Below, one piece after another: positions 1 through 6,920 of a stretch of DNA of 7,871 bases (its first letter is position 1; every line of letters begins with the position of its first letter). The DNA lies in NCBI GenBank assembly GCA_005885015.1, contig VAYG01000107.1, positions 3,342 to 11,212 on the forward strand. Reading direction: 5' to 3'. The position numbers were made by a program, and so were the translations under genes. Source of the DNA: Actinomycetota bacterium (GTDB lineage Bacteria > Actinomycetota > UBA4738). The notes below the pieces were generated by a model that saw only the letters and a list, made by a program, of their open reading frames with translations, had not been told where the DNA came from and ran no database searches.

Positions 1-1
1 T

Positions 2-208
2 CCCGACTACGCCCGGGCCCTCCGGGCCTTCCTGATCGGAGAGCGGGTGGGCGCCAGCGTGGCCGCGGACCATACAGCCGGACCGTGGGGGCGCCTGTTC
101 GGGTCGCTCGGCGTGCGGCCCATCCACGTGGGCGGCGTGACCCTGTACCGGGCGCCCCCCGGTGGATGGTGGCCGACGATCGAACAGCCGGCCGCGGGGG
201 GCGGCTAG
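2..208 (+). CDS. C-terminal end of a probable membrane glycosyltransferase-like protein (5'-truncated)
   Basis: An open frame enters from the left edge and ends at TAG 206-208, giving the last 68 residues of a larger protein. The fragment is mostly soluble. It contains a helix-like stretch (ARALRAFLIGERVGASVAA), then a Gly/Trp turn (GPWGRLFGSLGVRPIHVGGV) and a final strand (TLYRAP), before a Pro/Gly-rich tail. From memory, the pattern of a short helix, 'pW..ll..LGl.P..vGGV.lYr.P' and a stop resembles the extracytoplasmic C-terminus of actinobacterial multi-pass GT39/GT-C-like membrane proteins. That would match the all-membrane theme of the locus, but no catalytic part is visible, so the assignment is an inference. 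It converges on the YfhO-like gene at 205-2523, and the two stop codons share a CTAG. Codon use (strong G/C in third positions) supports real coding. Confidence 0.6.
   Translation, partial: PDYARALRAFLIGERVGASVAADHTAGPWGRLFGSLGVRPIHVGGVTLYRAPPGGWWPTIEQPAAGGG
205..208. other. Shared CTAG: overlapping stop codons of two convergent genes
   Basis: The palindromic tetranucleotide CTAG supplies TAG to the plus-strand gene (206-208) and TAG to the minus-strand gene (207-205). The two coding regions thus end on top of each other with no intergenic space. Any terminator for either gene must lie inside the other gene; no U-tract hairpin was seen nearby. Confidence 0.85.
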
Positions 209-2523
209 TCGGCCCCGGCCCTCCGGCGGCGGCGCCCGAGCAAGAGCGCGGCCAGACCGAGCGCGGCCAGGGCGATGGTCGACCCGGCCAGTCCGTAGCC
301 GATCGAGGGGTCGTCGTAGGAGAGGTCCACGGTGTGTCTCCCGGCCTCCAGGGGTACTCCCTGAACCAGATAGTCCGCCGGCAGCAGCGGTGCCGGGTGC
401 CCGTCCACGCGGGCGTGCCAGTTGGGGTCGTACACGTTTCGCACCAACAGGATGGAGGGCACGTTCGCCTCGACGGTGATCCGTGACGACTGTAGACCGA
501 TCCCCGAGTAGCTCGCCCTCCCGCCGGTGCCCGGGGAACCTCCGGAGGGCCCGGGCAGCCCCGGGTCCCGCTCCAGGACGACCGCGCCGGATGGATCGAA
601 ATCGGGCCTCGTCACCGTGCTCAGAGACCGGTCCGGGGTCATCACCGACCACGCGGTGACGAGCGAGGCGCGGTCGTGTTGGCCGGGGAGCCGGTACGCC
701 GTCCATCCGCCCTCGCGGGCGACGAGAGCAGCGCCGAAGGGGGGCAGTCCGGGGCGGGCCACGATCCACCCCAGGTCCAGCAGATCCATCGCCCCGGGCG
801 TGGGGTGGAGGAACAGGCCGACGTTGTAGCTGAGCTCCAGCGGAGACTCCGCCCGCACGAAACGCCAGTACCGGATGAGCTGGAACGGGTTGTAGCCCTG
901 GGCATCCTCCGAGCGGAACAGGATCGACCGCTGGTTCGCCATGAGCGGCCAGTCCGAAGGCTGCTGGGCGAGGAGATACCCCCGCGAGGAAGCGAGCCCG
1001 GGATCGAAGCTGATGAACCGGGCATCCCCCCTCGACAGCACTCGCCCGATGGGGCCGAGACGTACGTAGACCTTCGGGTCGATCCTGGGACGGAGGAGCG
1101 GGTCGAACCATCCGGCGGACGCGCCGGGCCCGCTCGCAAGCGTCCCGCCTCCGTGCCCCAGCGGCCGCTGGCCAAGGACGGCGTTGGCGCCAAGCACGAC
1201 GGCCACGACCGCCGCCAGCGCCCAGGCAAGCTTGGGGTTCGTCCCTGTCAGCCAGAGCGCCCCCGCCCCGACCACCGCACCGACGATGGCCAGTCTCAGG
1301 TACGCCTGCGGCGTCCCGAAGATGGGCGGCAGGAGAACCCACACGACGAGGCCGGGGGCGACCATCAGTAGTCGGCGGCGGGCCGATGGAGCGTCCATCC
1401 AGGCCTGGAGGCCGAGGCCCGCCAGGATCGGCAGCGCCAGGAGCACCGCCAGGATGAACCGGTTCGGATAGTGACGGTAGAAGTCGAGCAGCGGCACGCC
1501 CCTGAGGGCCCGGGCCAGCGGGTCGACCACGATCCTGAGGGCCAGCACGTAGCCGATCGCCCCCAGCAAGGAGAACGCGACGGCCAGTGCCCGGTGGCGG
1601 CGGCTCCACAGCGCCATGAGGGAGAGGGCCATGAGCACCGGGCCGAGGTACATGCCCCGAGTGTCGACCAACTTCATGACCCACCCGGCCTCGTGGCTGG
1701 TCGGCGTCACGAGATGACCGAAGCCGATACCGTAGCTCGAGTGGGACAGGTACGCGATCCTCGGGACGAGGACGGCGAGGTTGACCAGGACCATGGCCGG
1801 GAGGAGCAGGACCGCGGCCAGCGTCGCATCGGCGCCGCGCCGACGTCCCAATCGCACCGATCCCAACGTCGCCGCGACCAGGTAGAAGAGGAGCGCGGCG
1901 GTCCCCACGATCGCGCCATGCCCCGAGTGGGAGAGCACTAGCTGTCCCCACGACGCGGCGGTCAGGCCGAGCCACAGCAACCGCCGGGGCCATCCAGTGG
2001 CGTGGAGGTATCGCGCGCAGGCGGCTAGGGTGAGCGCGGTCCACGCCAGCGAGGCGGGAAACGGCAGGAACAGCGTGAGCCGCGACGCGGCCAGGGACAG
2101 CGAGAGCGCCAACCCCCCCACCGTCGACGCCGGGCGGGACACACCCTCTTCCCGGAGGAACCAGTAGACGCCGAGGCCGCCCAGGACCGGCTGCGCCGCG
2201 ATGAACAGCCCCATGCCCACCCCACACGGAAGCGCGGTGAACAGGGCCATCGGTAGCAGATACATCCACCCGGACTGGGGATCTGCGGCGAACGGGACGC
2301 CACCCATGACGTACGGGTTCCACGCGGGGATGTGCCCGGCGGCGAGGCTCTTGCCGAGGAAGCAGTAGTTGGGGAACCAGAAGGCCAGGATGTCGGGATG
2401 CTGGTCGGACACCCTGCCCCCGAAGATGAATGCGTGCAACACCACGACGGCGGAGGCAACGATGAGCAGGGGGCCGGCTGCCAAGGCAACGGCGTGCCGG
2501 CCCCGTCCTTCGCCCCGACTCAC
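205..2523 (-). CDS. YfhO-like multi-pass membrane protein (GT-C-type), downstream tandem copy
   Basis: Encodes 772 aa from GTG 2523, the first usable start after the upstream gene's stop (29-nt gap); no convincing Shine-Dalgarno is seen. The open frame continues upstream to 4413, but that part is Arg/Gly/Pro-rich frame noise over the neighbour. A basic N-terminus and TM1 (about 12-34) place loop 1 outside. Loop 1 holds D44 and the block MGGVPFAADPQSGWMYL (D81), the family's usual acidic positions in the extracytoplasmic loop. About ten further hydrophobic segments follow, with H199 in the Ser-His-Ser-Gly-His-Gly stretch and the FRxPxRF-like motif FYRHYPNRF at 348-356. A C-terminal soluble beta-rich part carries DPNWHARVDGHP (D699-P710) and LSYDDP before a last TM and an RRRRR tail. 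These are hallmarks of the YfhO family (Pfam PF09586), whose Bacillus member is linked to lipoteichoic acid glycosylation. Here it probably transfers or handles a lipid-linked sugar at the outer membrane face; the substrate is unknown. It is paralogous to the next gene and probably co-transcribed with it. Confidence 0.88.
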   Translation of the reverse strand: MSRGEGRGRHAVALAAGPLLIVASAVVVLHAFIFGGRVSDQHPDILAFWFPNYCFLGKSLAAGHIPAWNPYVMGGVPFAADPQSGWMYLLPMALFTALPCGVGMGLFIAAQPVLGGLGVYWFLREEGVSRPASTVGGLALSLSLAASRLTLFLPFPASLAWTALTLAACARYLHATGWPRRLLWLGLTAASWGQLVLSHSGHGAIVGTAALLFYLVAATLGSVRLGRRRGADATLAAVLLLPAMVLVNLAVLVPRIAYLSHSSYGIGFGHLVTPTSHEAGWVMKLVDTRGMYLGPVLMALSLMALWSRRHRALAVAFSLLGAIGYVLALRIVVDPLARALRGVPLLDFYRHYPNRFILAVLLALPILAGLGLQAWMDAPSARRRLLMVAPGLVVWVLLPPIFGTPQAYLRLAIVGAVVGAGALWLTGTNPKLAWALAAVVAVVLGANAVLGQRPLGHGGGTLASGPGASAGWFDPLLRPRIDPKVYVRLGPIGRVLSRGDARFISFDPGLASSRGYLLAQQPSDWPLMANQRSILFRSEDAQGYNPFQLIRYWRFVRAESPLELSYNVGLFLHPTPGAMDLLDLGWIVARPGLPPFGAALVAREGGWTAYRLPGQHDRASLVTAWSVMTPDRSLSTVTRPDFDPSGAVVLERDPGLPGPSGGSPGTGGRASYSGIGLQSSRITVEANVPSILLVRNVYDPNWHARVDGHPAPLLPADYLVQGVPLEAGRHTVDLSYDDPSIGYGLAGSTIALAALGLAALLLGRRRRRAGAD

Positions 2524-2552
2524 CCGTACGTCTGCTCGGATGTCCTGCCCGC

Positions 2553-4961
2553 CTATCCGGCCGGCTCGGAGGCCACCGGCATGGGCTCGGGATGGTCCGC
2601 GTCCTGGCGCGGACGACTCGCCGGCGTGCCGCGGGCCTGGCGCCGTTCCTTCCGGGCCAGCCACAGCCCGGCCGCCGCCAGCACCGCGACGGCCGTGCCC
2701 GATCCGGCGAGGCCCTCCCCCACCGCCGGGTCGTCGTAGGCCACCCGCACCACGTGACCTCCCGGTGGAACGGAGACGGCCTGGAAGAGGTAGTCCGCCC
2801 GGAGCAGGCGGGTTGGGTGGCCATCGATCTCGGCGTGCCAGTTCGGATCGAACGCGTTGCGGATCACCAGCAGCGAGGGCTCCAAGGCCGCGACGTCGAT
2901 CCGGGCCGACTGGGGCCCGAGGCTCCGGTAGGCGATGGTACCGGAGGAACCGCCACCGCCGGGCGGCACTTCCGGAGTCGTCTCCACCACGGCCTCTCGA
3001 GACGGATCGAACCCGGGGTCGATCACCGCGTCCAGCGCCGGGTTGGGGAAGGCCGCCCCGGTCCCGCCCACCACGCGCCAGGACGGTAGGAGGGAAGCCC
3101 GAGGGGGGCCGTGGGCCCGCCGGTAGAGGATCCACGGCCCCTGGGCGACCACCCGCTGGTCGCCTGGCTCGATCGCCGGGCCGGCGGCCACGATCCATCG
3201 GACCTCGAACAGGTCCAGCAGGGCCGGGGGCACCGGTCGGAACAGCAACGAATGGTTGTACTTGATCTGCACGCCCTGGATCGCGCGGAGGAACGTCCAG
3301 TAGCGCAGCGGGGCGACCGGGTCGTAGCCGAGCACGTTCTCGATGCCGAACAACATGCCGTGGTTCGGAAGCAATCCGTTGGCGATCTCGGGCCCGCGGT
3401 CCCCCGGATCGATCGCCCCCACCCGCACGTATCGGCCACCGCCCGCCCGGATCGCGCTGGCGATGGGCCCCGGGCGGACGTACGCGGCGGCCGAGACACC
3501 GCGCTCGTTCGAGATCCCCAGTCCCGTGCTGAACGGGGGCTGTCGCCCCCTGGAGAATCCACCGACCACCAGCTCGACGGCGATGACCACAGGCACCACG
3601 GCGGCCAGCGCGGGCCGGCCGGCCGCGACGCCGAGCGAGAGGCTGCCGATGACCGCCCCGGCCGCGAGGAGGATCAGGTCGTGGAGCGCCACGCCCATGA
3701 ACGGGGGCAGGATCCAGAAGACGGCCACGCCGGGGATGACCGCCAGCAGCCTGGTCCGCCGGTCGGGGGCCTCGATCCACGCCGCCACCCCGAACGCCGC
3801 CAGGATGGCGAAGGCGAGGAGCACCGGATACGCGAACCATGACGGGCTGTGCAGGTAGAAATCGACGACGCGCCATCCTCGGATCCCGGCCGGAGTCCTG
3901 GAGGCGACGTCCCGAAGCCCCAGCAGATAGCATGCCGCGGCGAAGAGAGCGATCCCGACGACGACGGGTCGATGCCTGCGGTGCCACCATCCCGCCGTGA
4001 TCAGCGCCAGCGGTACGGCCCCGAGGTAGGGACCGCCCGGGGAGGTCAGTTGCATCGGCCATCCGGCCAGCCGGGCCGGCCCCACGCGCACCGGCGGGGA
4101 GACCTTCCCGACGATCTGCGCGCCGAGCCGCTGCAATCCCGCGTAGCCGAGGGAGAGGTCCGTCCGCGGCTCGTACGAGAGCTTCGGCAGGAGGATGGCC
4201 AGGTTCACCGCAGGGATGGCCACCGCCAGCACGGCGAGGGGAAGCAGGGCATCGGCCCCGGTGCTCCCTTCCCTGAGCATCATCCACAGCCGGGCGCCGA
4301 CGAAGGCCAGCAGGGCTGCCGTTCCCATGAGCATGCCCACGCTGAAGTGGGCCGCGGCCAGCTGACCCCAGGCGGCCGCCGTCAGGAATGCCCAGAGGAG
4401 CCGGCCCGGCCACGTGGTCGCCCGCAGGTAGCGCGACGCCGCCGCGAGCAGGAGGGCCGTCCAGGCGAGGGTCCCGGCGAACGGCAGGGACAGACCGAGG
4501 TTGGAACCGGCGATGGCGAGGGAGAGGACCAGTCCGCCGACCGTCGCCGCCGGCCGCGCGAGCCCTTCGCTCCGGGCGAACCAGTAGATGCCCAGCCCGG
4601 CCAGGATCGGTTGGAGGGCGAGCATGAATCGGATAGCGACGTCACACGGCAGCGAAGAGAACAATGCCATCGCCGGCAGGTACATCCATCCCGACTGCGG
4701 GTCCGCGGCGAATGGGACCCCACCCATGATCGCTGGGTTCCAGGCGGGGATGTGCCCGGCCGCGAGGCTGCGTCCCATGAAGCAATACGTGGGCATGAAG
4801 AAGGAAAGGGCGTCCGCCGTGTTGATCCGCCCGCGGAACACGAAGCCGTTGATGAGCAGGAGCGTCGCCGCGATGATCATGAGGGGTCCGGCGAGGATCG
4901 GGATCAGCCGCCTCCCTCGACGGATCGAGGACGCGGCGTTGCCAGGTGGGCGGTCCGGCAT
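2553..4961 (-). CDS. YfhO-like multi-pass membrane protein (GT-C-type), upstream tandem copy
   Basis: Encodes 802 aa from ATG 4961. An in-frame GTG at 4970 would add three residues, but it overlaps a TANNNT box lying exactly 7 nt before the ATG, so a leaderless ATG start is preferred. Architecture matches the downstream paralogue: basic N-terminus (SIRRGRR), TM1 about 19-42, loop 1 with D50 and the block MGGVPFAADPQSGWMYL (D87), conserved His (H205), many hydrophobic segments, then a soluble beta-rich region with DPNWHAEIDGHP (D705-P716) and VAYDDP, and a final TM at about 760-780. Blocks SLAAGHIPAWNP and MGGVPFAADPQSGWMYL are identical in both copies, and a 17-bp DNA match (4744-4760 and 2324-2340) underlies the first. 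One difference stands out: the FRxPxRF-like motif reads FYLHSPSWF (368-376), lacking both arginines. It is first in a likely two-gene operon divergent from the gene at 5018. Function is inferred from the family: outer-face envelope glycosylation or a related role. Confidence 0.9.
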   Translation of the reverse strand: MPDRPPGNAASSIRRGRRLIPILAGPLMIIAATLLLINGFVFRGRINTADALSFFMPTYCFMGRSLAAGHIPAWNPAIMGGVPFAADPQSGWMYLPAMALFSSLPCDVAIRFMLALQPILAGLGIYWFARSEGLARPAATVGGLVLSLAIAGSNLGLSLPFAGTLAWTALLLAAASRYLRATTWPGRLLWAFLTAAAWGQLAAAHFSVGMLMGTAALLAFVGARLWMMLREGSTGADALLPLAVLAVAIPAVNLAILLPKLSYEPRTDLSLGYAGLQRLGAQIVGKVSPPVRVGPARLAGWPMQLTSPGGPYLGAVPLALITAGWWHRRHRPVVVGIALFAAACYLLGLRDVASRTPAGIRGWRVVDFYLHSPSWFAYPVLLAFAILAAFGVAAWIEAPDRRTRLLAVIPGVAVFWILPPFMGVALHDLILLAAGAVIGSLSLGVAAGRPALAAVVPVVIAVELVVGGFSRGRQPPFSTGLGISNERGVSAAAYVRPGPIASAIRAGGGRYVRVGAIDPGDRGPEIANGLLPNHGMLFGIENVLGYDPVAPLRYWTFLRAIQGVQIKYNHSLLFRPVPPALLDLFEVRWIVAAGPAIEPGDQRVVAQGPWILYRRAHGPPRASLLPSWRVVGGTGAAFPNPALDAVIDPGFDPSREAVVETTPEVPPGGGGSSGTIAYRSLGPQSARIDVAALEPSLLVIRNAFDPNWHAEIDGHPTRLLRADYLFQAVSVPPGGHVVRVAYDDPAVGEGLAGSGTAVAVLAAAGLWLARKERRQARGTPASRPRQDADHPEPMPVASEPAG

Positions 4962-4968
4962 GGGCGCC

Positions 4969-4974
4969 ACGCTA
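4969..4974 (-). promoter_or_regulatory. Candidate -10 box for leaderless transcription of the YfhO-like operon
   Basis: Reading leftward the sequence is TAGCGT, then 7 nt (GGCGCCC), then ATG at 4961. TANNNT with about 7 nt to the first transcribed base is the usual layout of leaderless promoters in Actinobacteria and Deinococcota. No good TTGAC-like -35 element sits 16-18 bp upstream. The match is short, so it could be chance, but the mirrored box on the other strand has the same spacing. Confidence 0.5.
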
Positions 4975-4984
4975 CCACTCGACC

Positions 4985-4994
4985 TGCTCGAGCA
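4985..4994. promoter_or_regulatory. 10-bp perfect palindrome TGCTCGAGCA centred between the divergent promoters
   Basis: TGCTCGAGCA equals its own reverse complement. Its centre (4989.5) is exactly midway between the inner edges of the two candidate -10 boxes (4974 and 5005), with 10 bp on each side. A dimeric regulator bound here would cover both -35 regions, so it is a plausible operator. The symmetry does not extend beyond 10 bp (C at 4984 and C at 4995 do not pair). Confidence 0.35.
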
Positions 4995-5004
4995 CCCCCG
5001 CTGA

Positions 5005-5010
5005 TACAGT
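5005..5010 (+). promoter_or_regulatory. Candidate -10 box for leaderless transcription of the rightward membrane-protein gene
   Basis: TACAGT is followed by 7 nt (GCGCCCG) and GTG at 5018, so transcription would begin at or next to the start codon. No purine-rich ribosome binding site precedes the GTG, which agrees with a leaderless message. A weak TCGACC at 4979-4984 is 20 bp upstream, too far to be a convincing -35. Confidence 0.5.
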
Positions 5011-5340
5011 GCGCCCGGTGAACGCCCGGGCGAGAGACGTCGCTCTGGTCGCGATGGCCGCGGCGCTCCTGGGGGCGTTCTTCCTGGGGATCTATCCGGC
5101 GAAGCACTACCGGATGCCCGTCGGCTACGACACGCCGCTGTACCTCTCGCAGATCCGGTTCGCCGCCGAGCGGGGGCTCTCGGGGATTCCGGGCCACCTC
5201 CCGTTTCCCTCCTTGGTCCGCCCCAGCAGGCCCGGGTTCCCCATCGTGGTCCTCACCCTGTCCCGCCTGCTCGGCGCCTCGACGTTCACGATGGCGGCGC
5301 TGCTGCCGGTGGCGGCGGCCATCGCGCTGGTGGTCCCTGC

Positions 5341-5362
5341 GCCGCTCTGCCTGGGAAGCGGC
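5341..5362. repeat. Small GC inverted repeat at the frameshift point
   Basis: GCCGCT (5341-5346) pairs with AGCGGC (5357-5362) around a 10-nt loop. Such short stems are common by chance at this GC content. It is listed only because it lies where the reading frame is lost, and GC hairpins can promote base miscalls or replication slippage. Confidence 0.3.
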
Positions 5363-5363
5363 A

Positions 5364-6920
5364 GTGGTGGCGGTGATCGTGGGGACCTCCCTCGTGGTGA
5401 TTCGGATGTTCGCCCCCGAGACGTACACGGACAACCTCATCGCCGCCGGGCTGTTCCTCGCAGCCCTCGTCCCGCTCATGTCCTTCGTCCTCGGGGGAAG
5501 GGGGTGGGTGGCGTCGAGCCTCCTGCTCGCCGTTGCCGGGCTCGTCCACGACACGAGCTTCCTGGAGATGGTCGCCGTCCTCGTCGTGCTGGCGCTGCTG
5601 TACGCGCCGTCGTCCGTGCGGGCGTGGCGTGCCGGACGTCGGCCCTTCACGGCCACGCCCTGCGGTCGCGTGGCCATCGCCACCGCAGGCGGGACGGCCG
5701 GGGCGGCCGCGCTGGCCTTCGGGCTCCTCCGGGCGGCGCCGAACACCCCTCAGCTCACACGGCGAGAGCTCACCAAGAAGCTCCGGGAAGACCTTCCCCT
5801 CTACCGGTTTCCTCTGACGATCCCGCTGGCCGCCTGGGGCGCGGCGGCCTTGGCCGTCGGTGGCCGGGGGAAGCCCGAGCGTGAGCGCCTCGCCGCCGGA
5901 TTCCTCCTTCGGGTTGCCGGCTCGTGGACCGCCGTCACCGCTGGGGGAATCCTCCTATTCGTCGTGGGCAGGAACTCCCCGGCACACCGGTTCCTGTCGT
6001 TCTTCCTCCCTCTCCCGATCCTGATCGCCATCGGGCTTCTGGCGGCGGGGGCCCGGGTGGCCCGGCCCGCCGGCGTCGCGGTCGTCCTGGTCGGTCTGAT
6101 CGGACTGGGCTTCCTCGGCTACCACACGCTGTACGTCGAGCTCCCCGCGGACCGGGGGATCGAGTGGACCGATCCGGCGAAGATCGCGGACGCCCAGGCC
6201 GCCGCGGCCTATCTGGATGCCGCGGGCATCCCCCGAACCTCACCGGTCGTGTTCGTCGTCGACGACTTGGGGCCCAATCCCCTCTCCTACGTGCCCGAGA
6301 TGGCCTACTTGATCCGGTCCGTCCTCCCCGCCGATCGGATCGTGAACACGCATCTCTACGTGGGCGACCCCGTGCGATACCTGGAGGGGCGCCCGACGTT
6401 TCGTCCGTCGCCACCCACCTACGACCAGAACGCCGCCAGGTTTTGGCCGGCGGTTCGGGCCCTGCTCCCCCGGAGGCCGGTGGCGATGGTTCTCGCGTCG
6501 TTCAACCCGGCTTTCGGCGCGCTGGCGGCGGCCCATCCCGACTGGGTCGTGGGCAGAGGGCTGATCGTCCTGCAGGGGCCCCGCCTCGCCGGCCATTCGG
6601 CGCCGCCGGCGCTCCCCTCGTTCCCGGGGCCGGCCGGCCTGGCCCTCCTCGGCGCGGCCACGGTCGCCGCCCTGGGCCTGATCGGCATCGGATGGGCGTG
6701 GGCGCTGCTGCCACCGACCCGTCTCTTCGAGGTCGTCTCCCTCGCCCCGGCCTTCGGCACGGCCATGCTGGTGGTGACCGGGCTGGTCATCGACCAGGCC
6801 GGGCTCCGCCTCGACTCGTGGGACGCGGCTGCCGCCGGACCGGTCGCCGCAGCGGCCGGAGCCGCGCTCGCCTACTTCGAAATCATCCGGCGGCGCCGCT
6901 CAGCCGCCGCCGGGCGGTGA
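5364..6920 (+). CDS. Intact downstream frame of the shifted gene: multi-pass membrane protein with a C-terminal soluble domain
   Basis: This is what a gene caller would report as a 518-aa protein from GTG 5364; the true N-terminus is probably in the other frame from 5018. Numbered on the rejoined 633-aa protein, it shows PETYTDN (E134, D138) at the mouth of a hydrophobic segment, GLVHDTSF (H177, D178), several TMs, HRFLSFFLPLPI (H323, R324), and a soluble region at about 370-540. That region contains VVFVVDDLG, Y447-V-G-D-P-V-R-Y-L-E-G-R-P459 and DWVVGRGLIVLQGP. Three C-terminal hydrophobic segments (GIGWAWALLPP, SLAPAFGTAML, GPVAAAAGAALAYF) precede a basic tail. The organisation resembles GT-C glycosyltransferases, with acidic residues in the first external loop and a soluble domain late in the chain. 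I do not recognise a named family. It is paralogous to the convergent gene at 6900-7871 and overlaps it by 21 bp. Confidence 0.8.
   Translation: MVAVIVGTSLVVIRMFAPETYTDNLIAAGLFLAALVPLMSFVLGGRGWVASSLLLAVAGLVHDTSFLEMVAVLVVLALLYAPSSVRAWRAGRRPFTATPCGRVAIATAGGTAGAAALAFGLLRAAPNTPQLTRRELTKKLREDLPLYRFPLTIPLAAWGAAALAVGGRGKPERERLAAGFLLRVAGSWTAVTAGGILLFVVGRNSPAHRFLSFFLPLPILIAIGLLAAGARVARPAGVAVVLVGLIGLGFLGYHTLYVELPADRGIEWTDPAKIADAQAAAAYLDAAGIPRTSPVVFVVDDLGPNPLSYVPEMAYLIRSVLPADRIVNTHLYVGDPVRYLEGRPTFRPSPPTYDQNAARFWPAVRALLPRRPVAMVLASFNPAFGALAAAHPDWVVGRGLIVLQGPRLAGHSAPPALPSFPGPAGLALLGAATVAALGLIGIGWAWALLPPTRLFEVVSLAPAFGTAMLVVTGLVIDQAGLRLDSWDAAAAGPVAAAAGAALAYFEIIRRRRSAAAGR
6887..6913. terminator. GC hairpin spanning the overlapping 3' ends of two convergent genes
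   Basis: CCGGCGGC (6887-6894) pairs perfectly with GCCGCCGG (6906-6913) across an 11-nt loop, covering the stop codon of the minus-strand gene (6902-6900) and ending just before the stop of the plus-strand gene. Being symmetric it could slow polymerase in both directions, but no U-tract follows on either side, so it is not a classic intrinsic terminator. Chance is a serious alternative in such GC-rich DNA. Confidence 0.25.

Larger units (their letters stand above)
5018..6920 (+). pseudogene. Multi-pass membrane protein of unknown function (GT-C-like), interrupted by a +1 frameshift near 5335-5365
   Basis: The gene starts at GTG 5018, preceded by a TANNNT box and no RBS, and reads well for about 110 codons: TM1 at about 8-28, then a loop with GYDTPLYLSQ (D38) and RPGFPIVVLTLSRLLG, then a second hydrophobic stretch ending ALVVPAP. 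Beyond about 5340 this frame degenerates into Arg/Gly-rich residues. Sensible membrane protein continues in the frame one base later (AWEAAVVAVIVGTSLVVIRM onward) to TGA 6918-6920. The span is 1903 nt, 3n+1, so removing one base gives about 633 aa. That frame has no ATG, GTG or TTG upstream between 5043 and 5363, so a separate second gene with a full N-terminus is unlikely. A real pseudogene, a polymorphism and a sequencing or assembly error are all possible. A 6-bp GC hairpin (5341-5346 with 5357-5362) sits at the break. Confidence 0.7.

Noticed and set aside
191..205. GCCGC-GGGGG-GCGGC stem as a terminator for the left-edge gene
   Set aside because: Only a 5-bp stem inside coding sequence with no U-tract; expected by chance at this GC content.
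2524..2552. Promoter or Shine-Dalgarno in the 29-nt gap between the two YfhO-like genes
   Set aside because: AGGA lies about 20 nt from the GTG, too far for a normal site, and no TANNNT box has leaderless spacing; co-transcription is the simpler reading.
205..4413. One 1402-residue minus-strand open frame suggesting a giant fusion protein
   Set aside because: The part before 2523 is an Arg/Gly/Pro-rich off-frame reading of the upstream YfhO-like gene; only the part from GTG 2523 looks like a membrane protein.
4946..5017. Earlier GTG (4946) for the rightward gene and GTG 4970 for the upstream YfhO-like gene
   Set aside because: GTG 4946 would run through the divergent gene's start and promoter; GTG 4970 overlaps the candidate -10 box. 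The starts at 5018 and 4961 match the 7-nt leaderless spacing.
3849..5021. 390-residue plus-strand open frame opposite the upstream YfhO-like gene
   Set aside because: It is a highly charged Arg/Glu/Gln/Pro-rich antisense shadow without hydrophobic core or motifs, typical of high-GC DNA.
5335..5370. Programmed frameshifting to explain the broken gene
   Set aside because: No slippery heptamer, +1 shift-prone stop context or strong downstream pseudoknot is visible; a mutation or sequence error is simpler.
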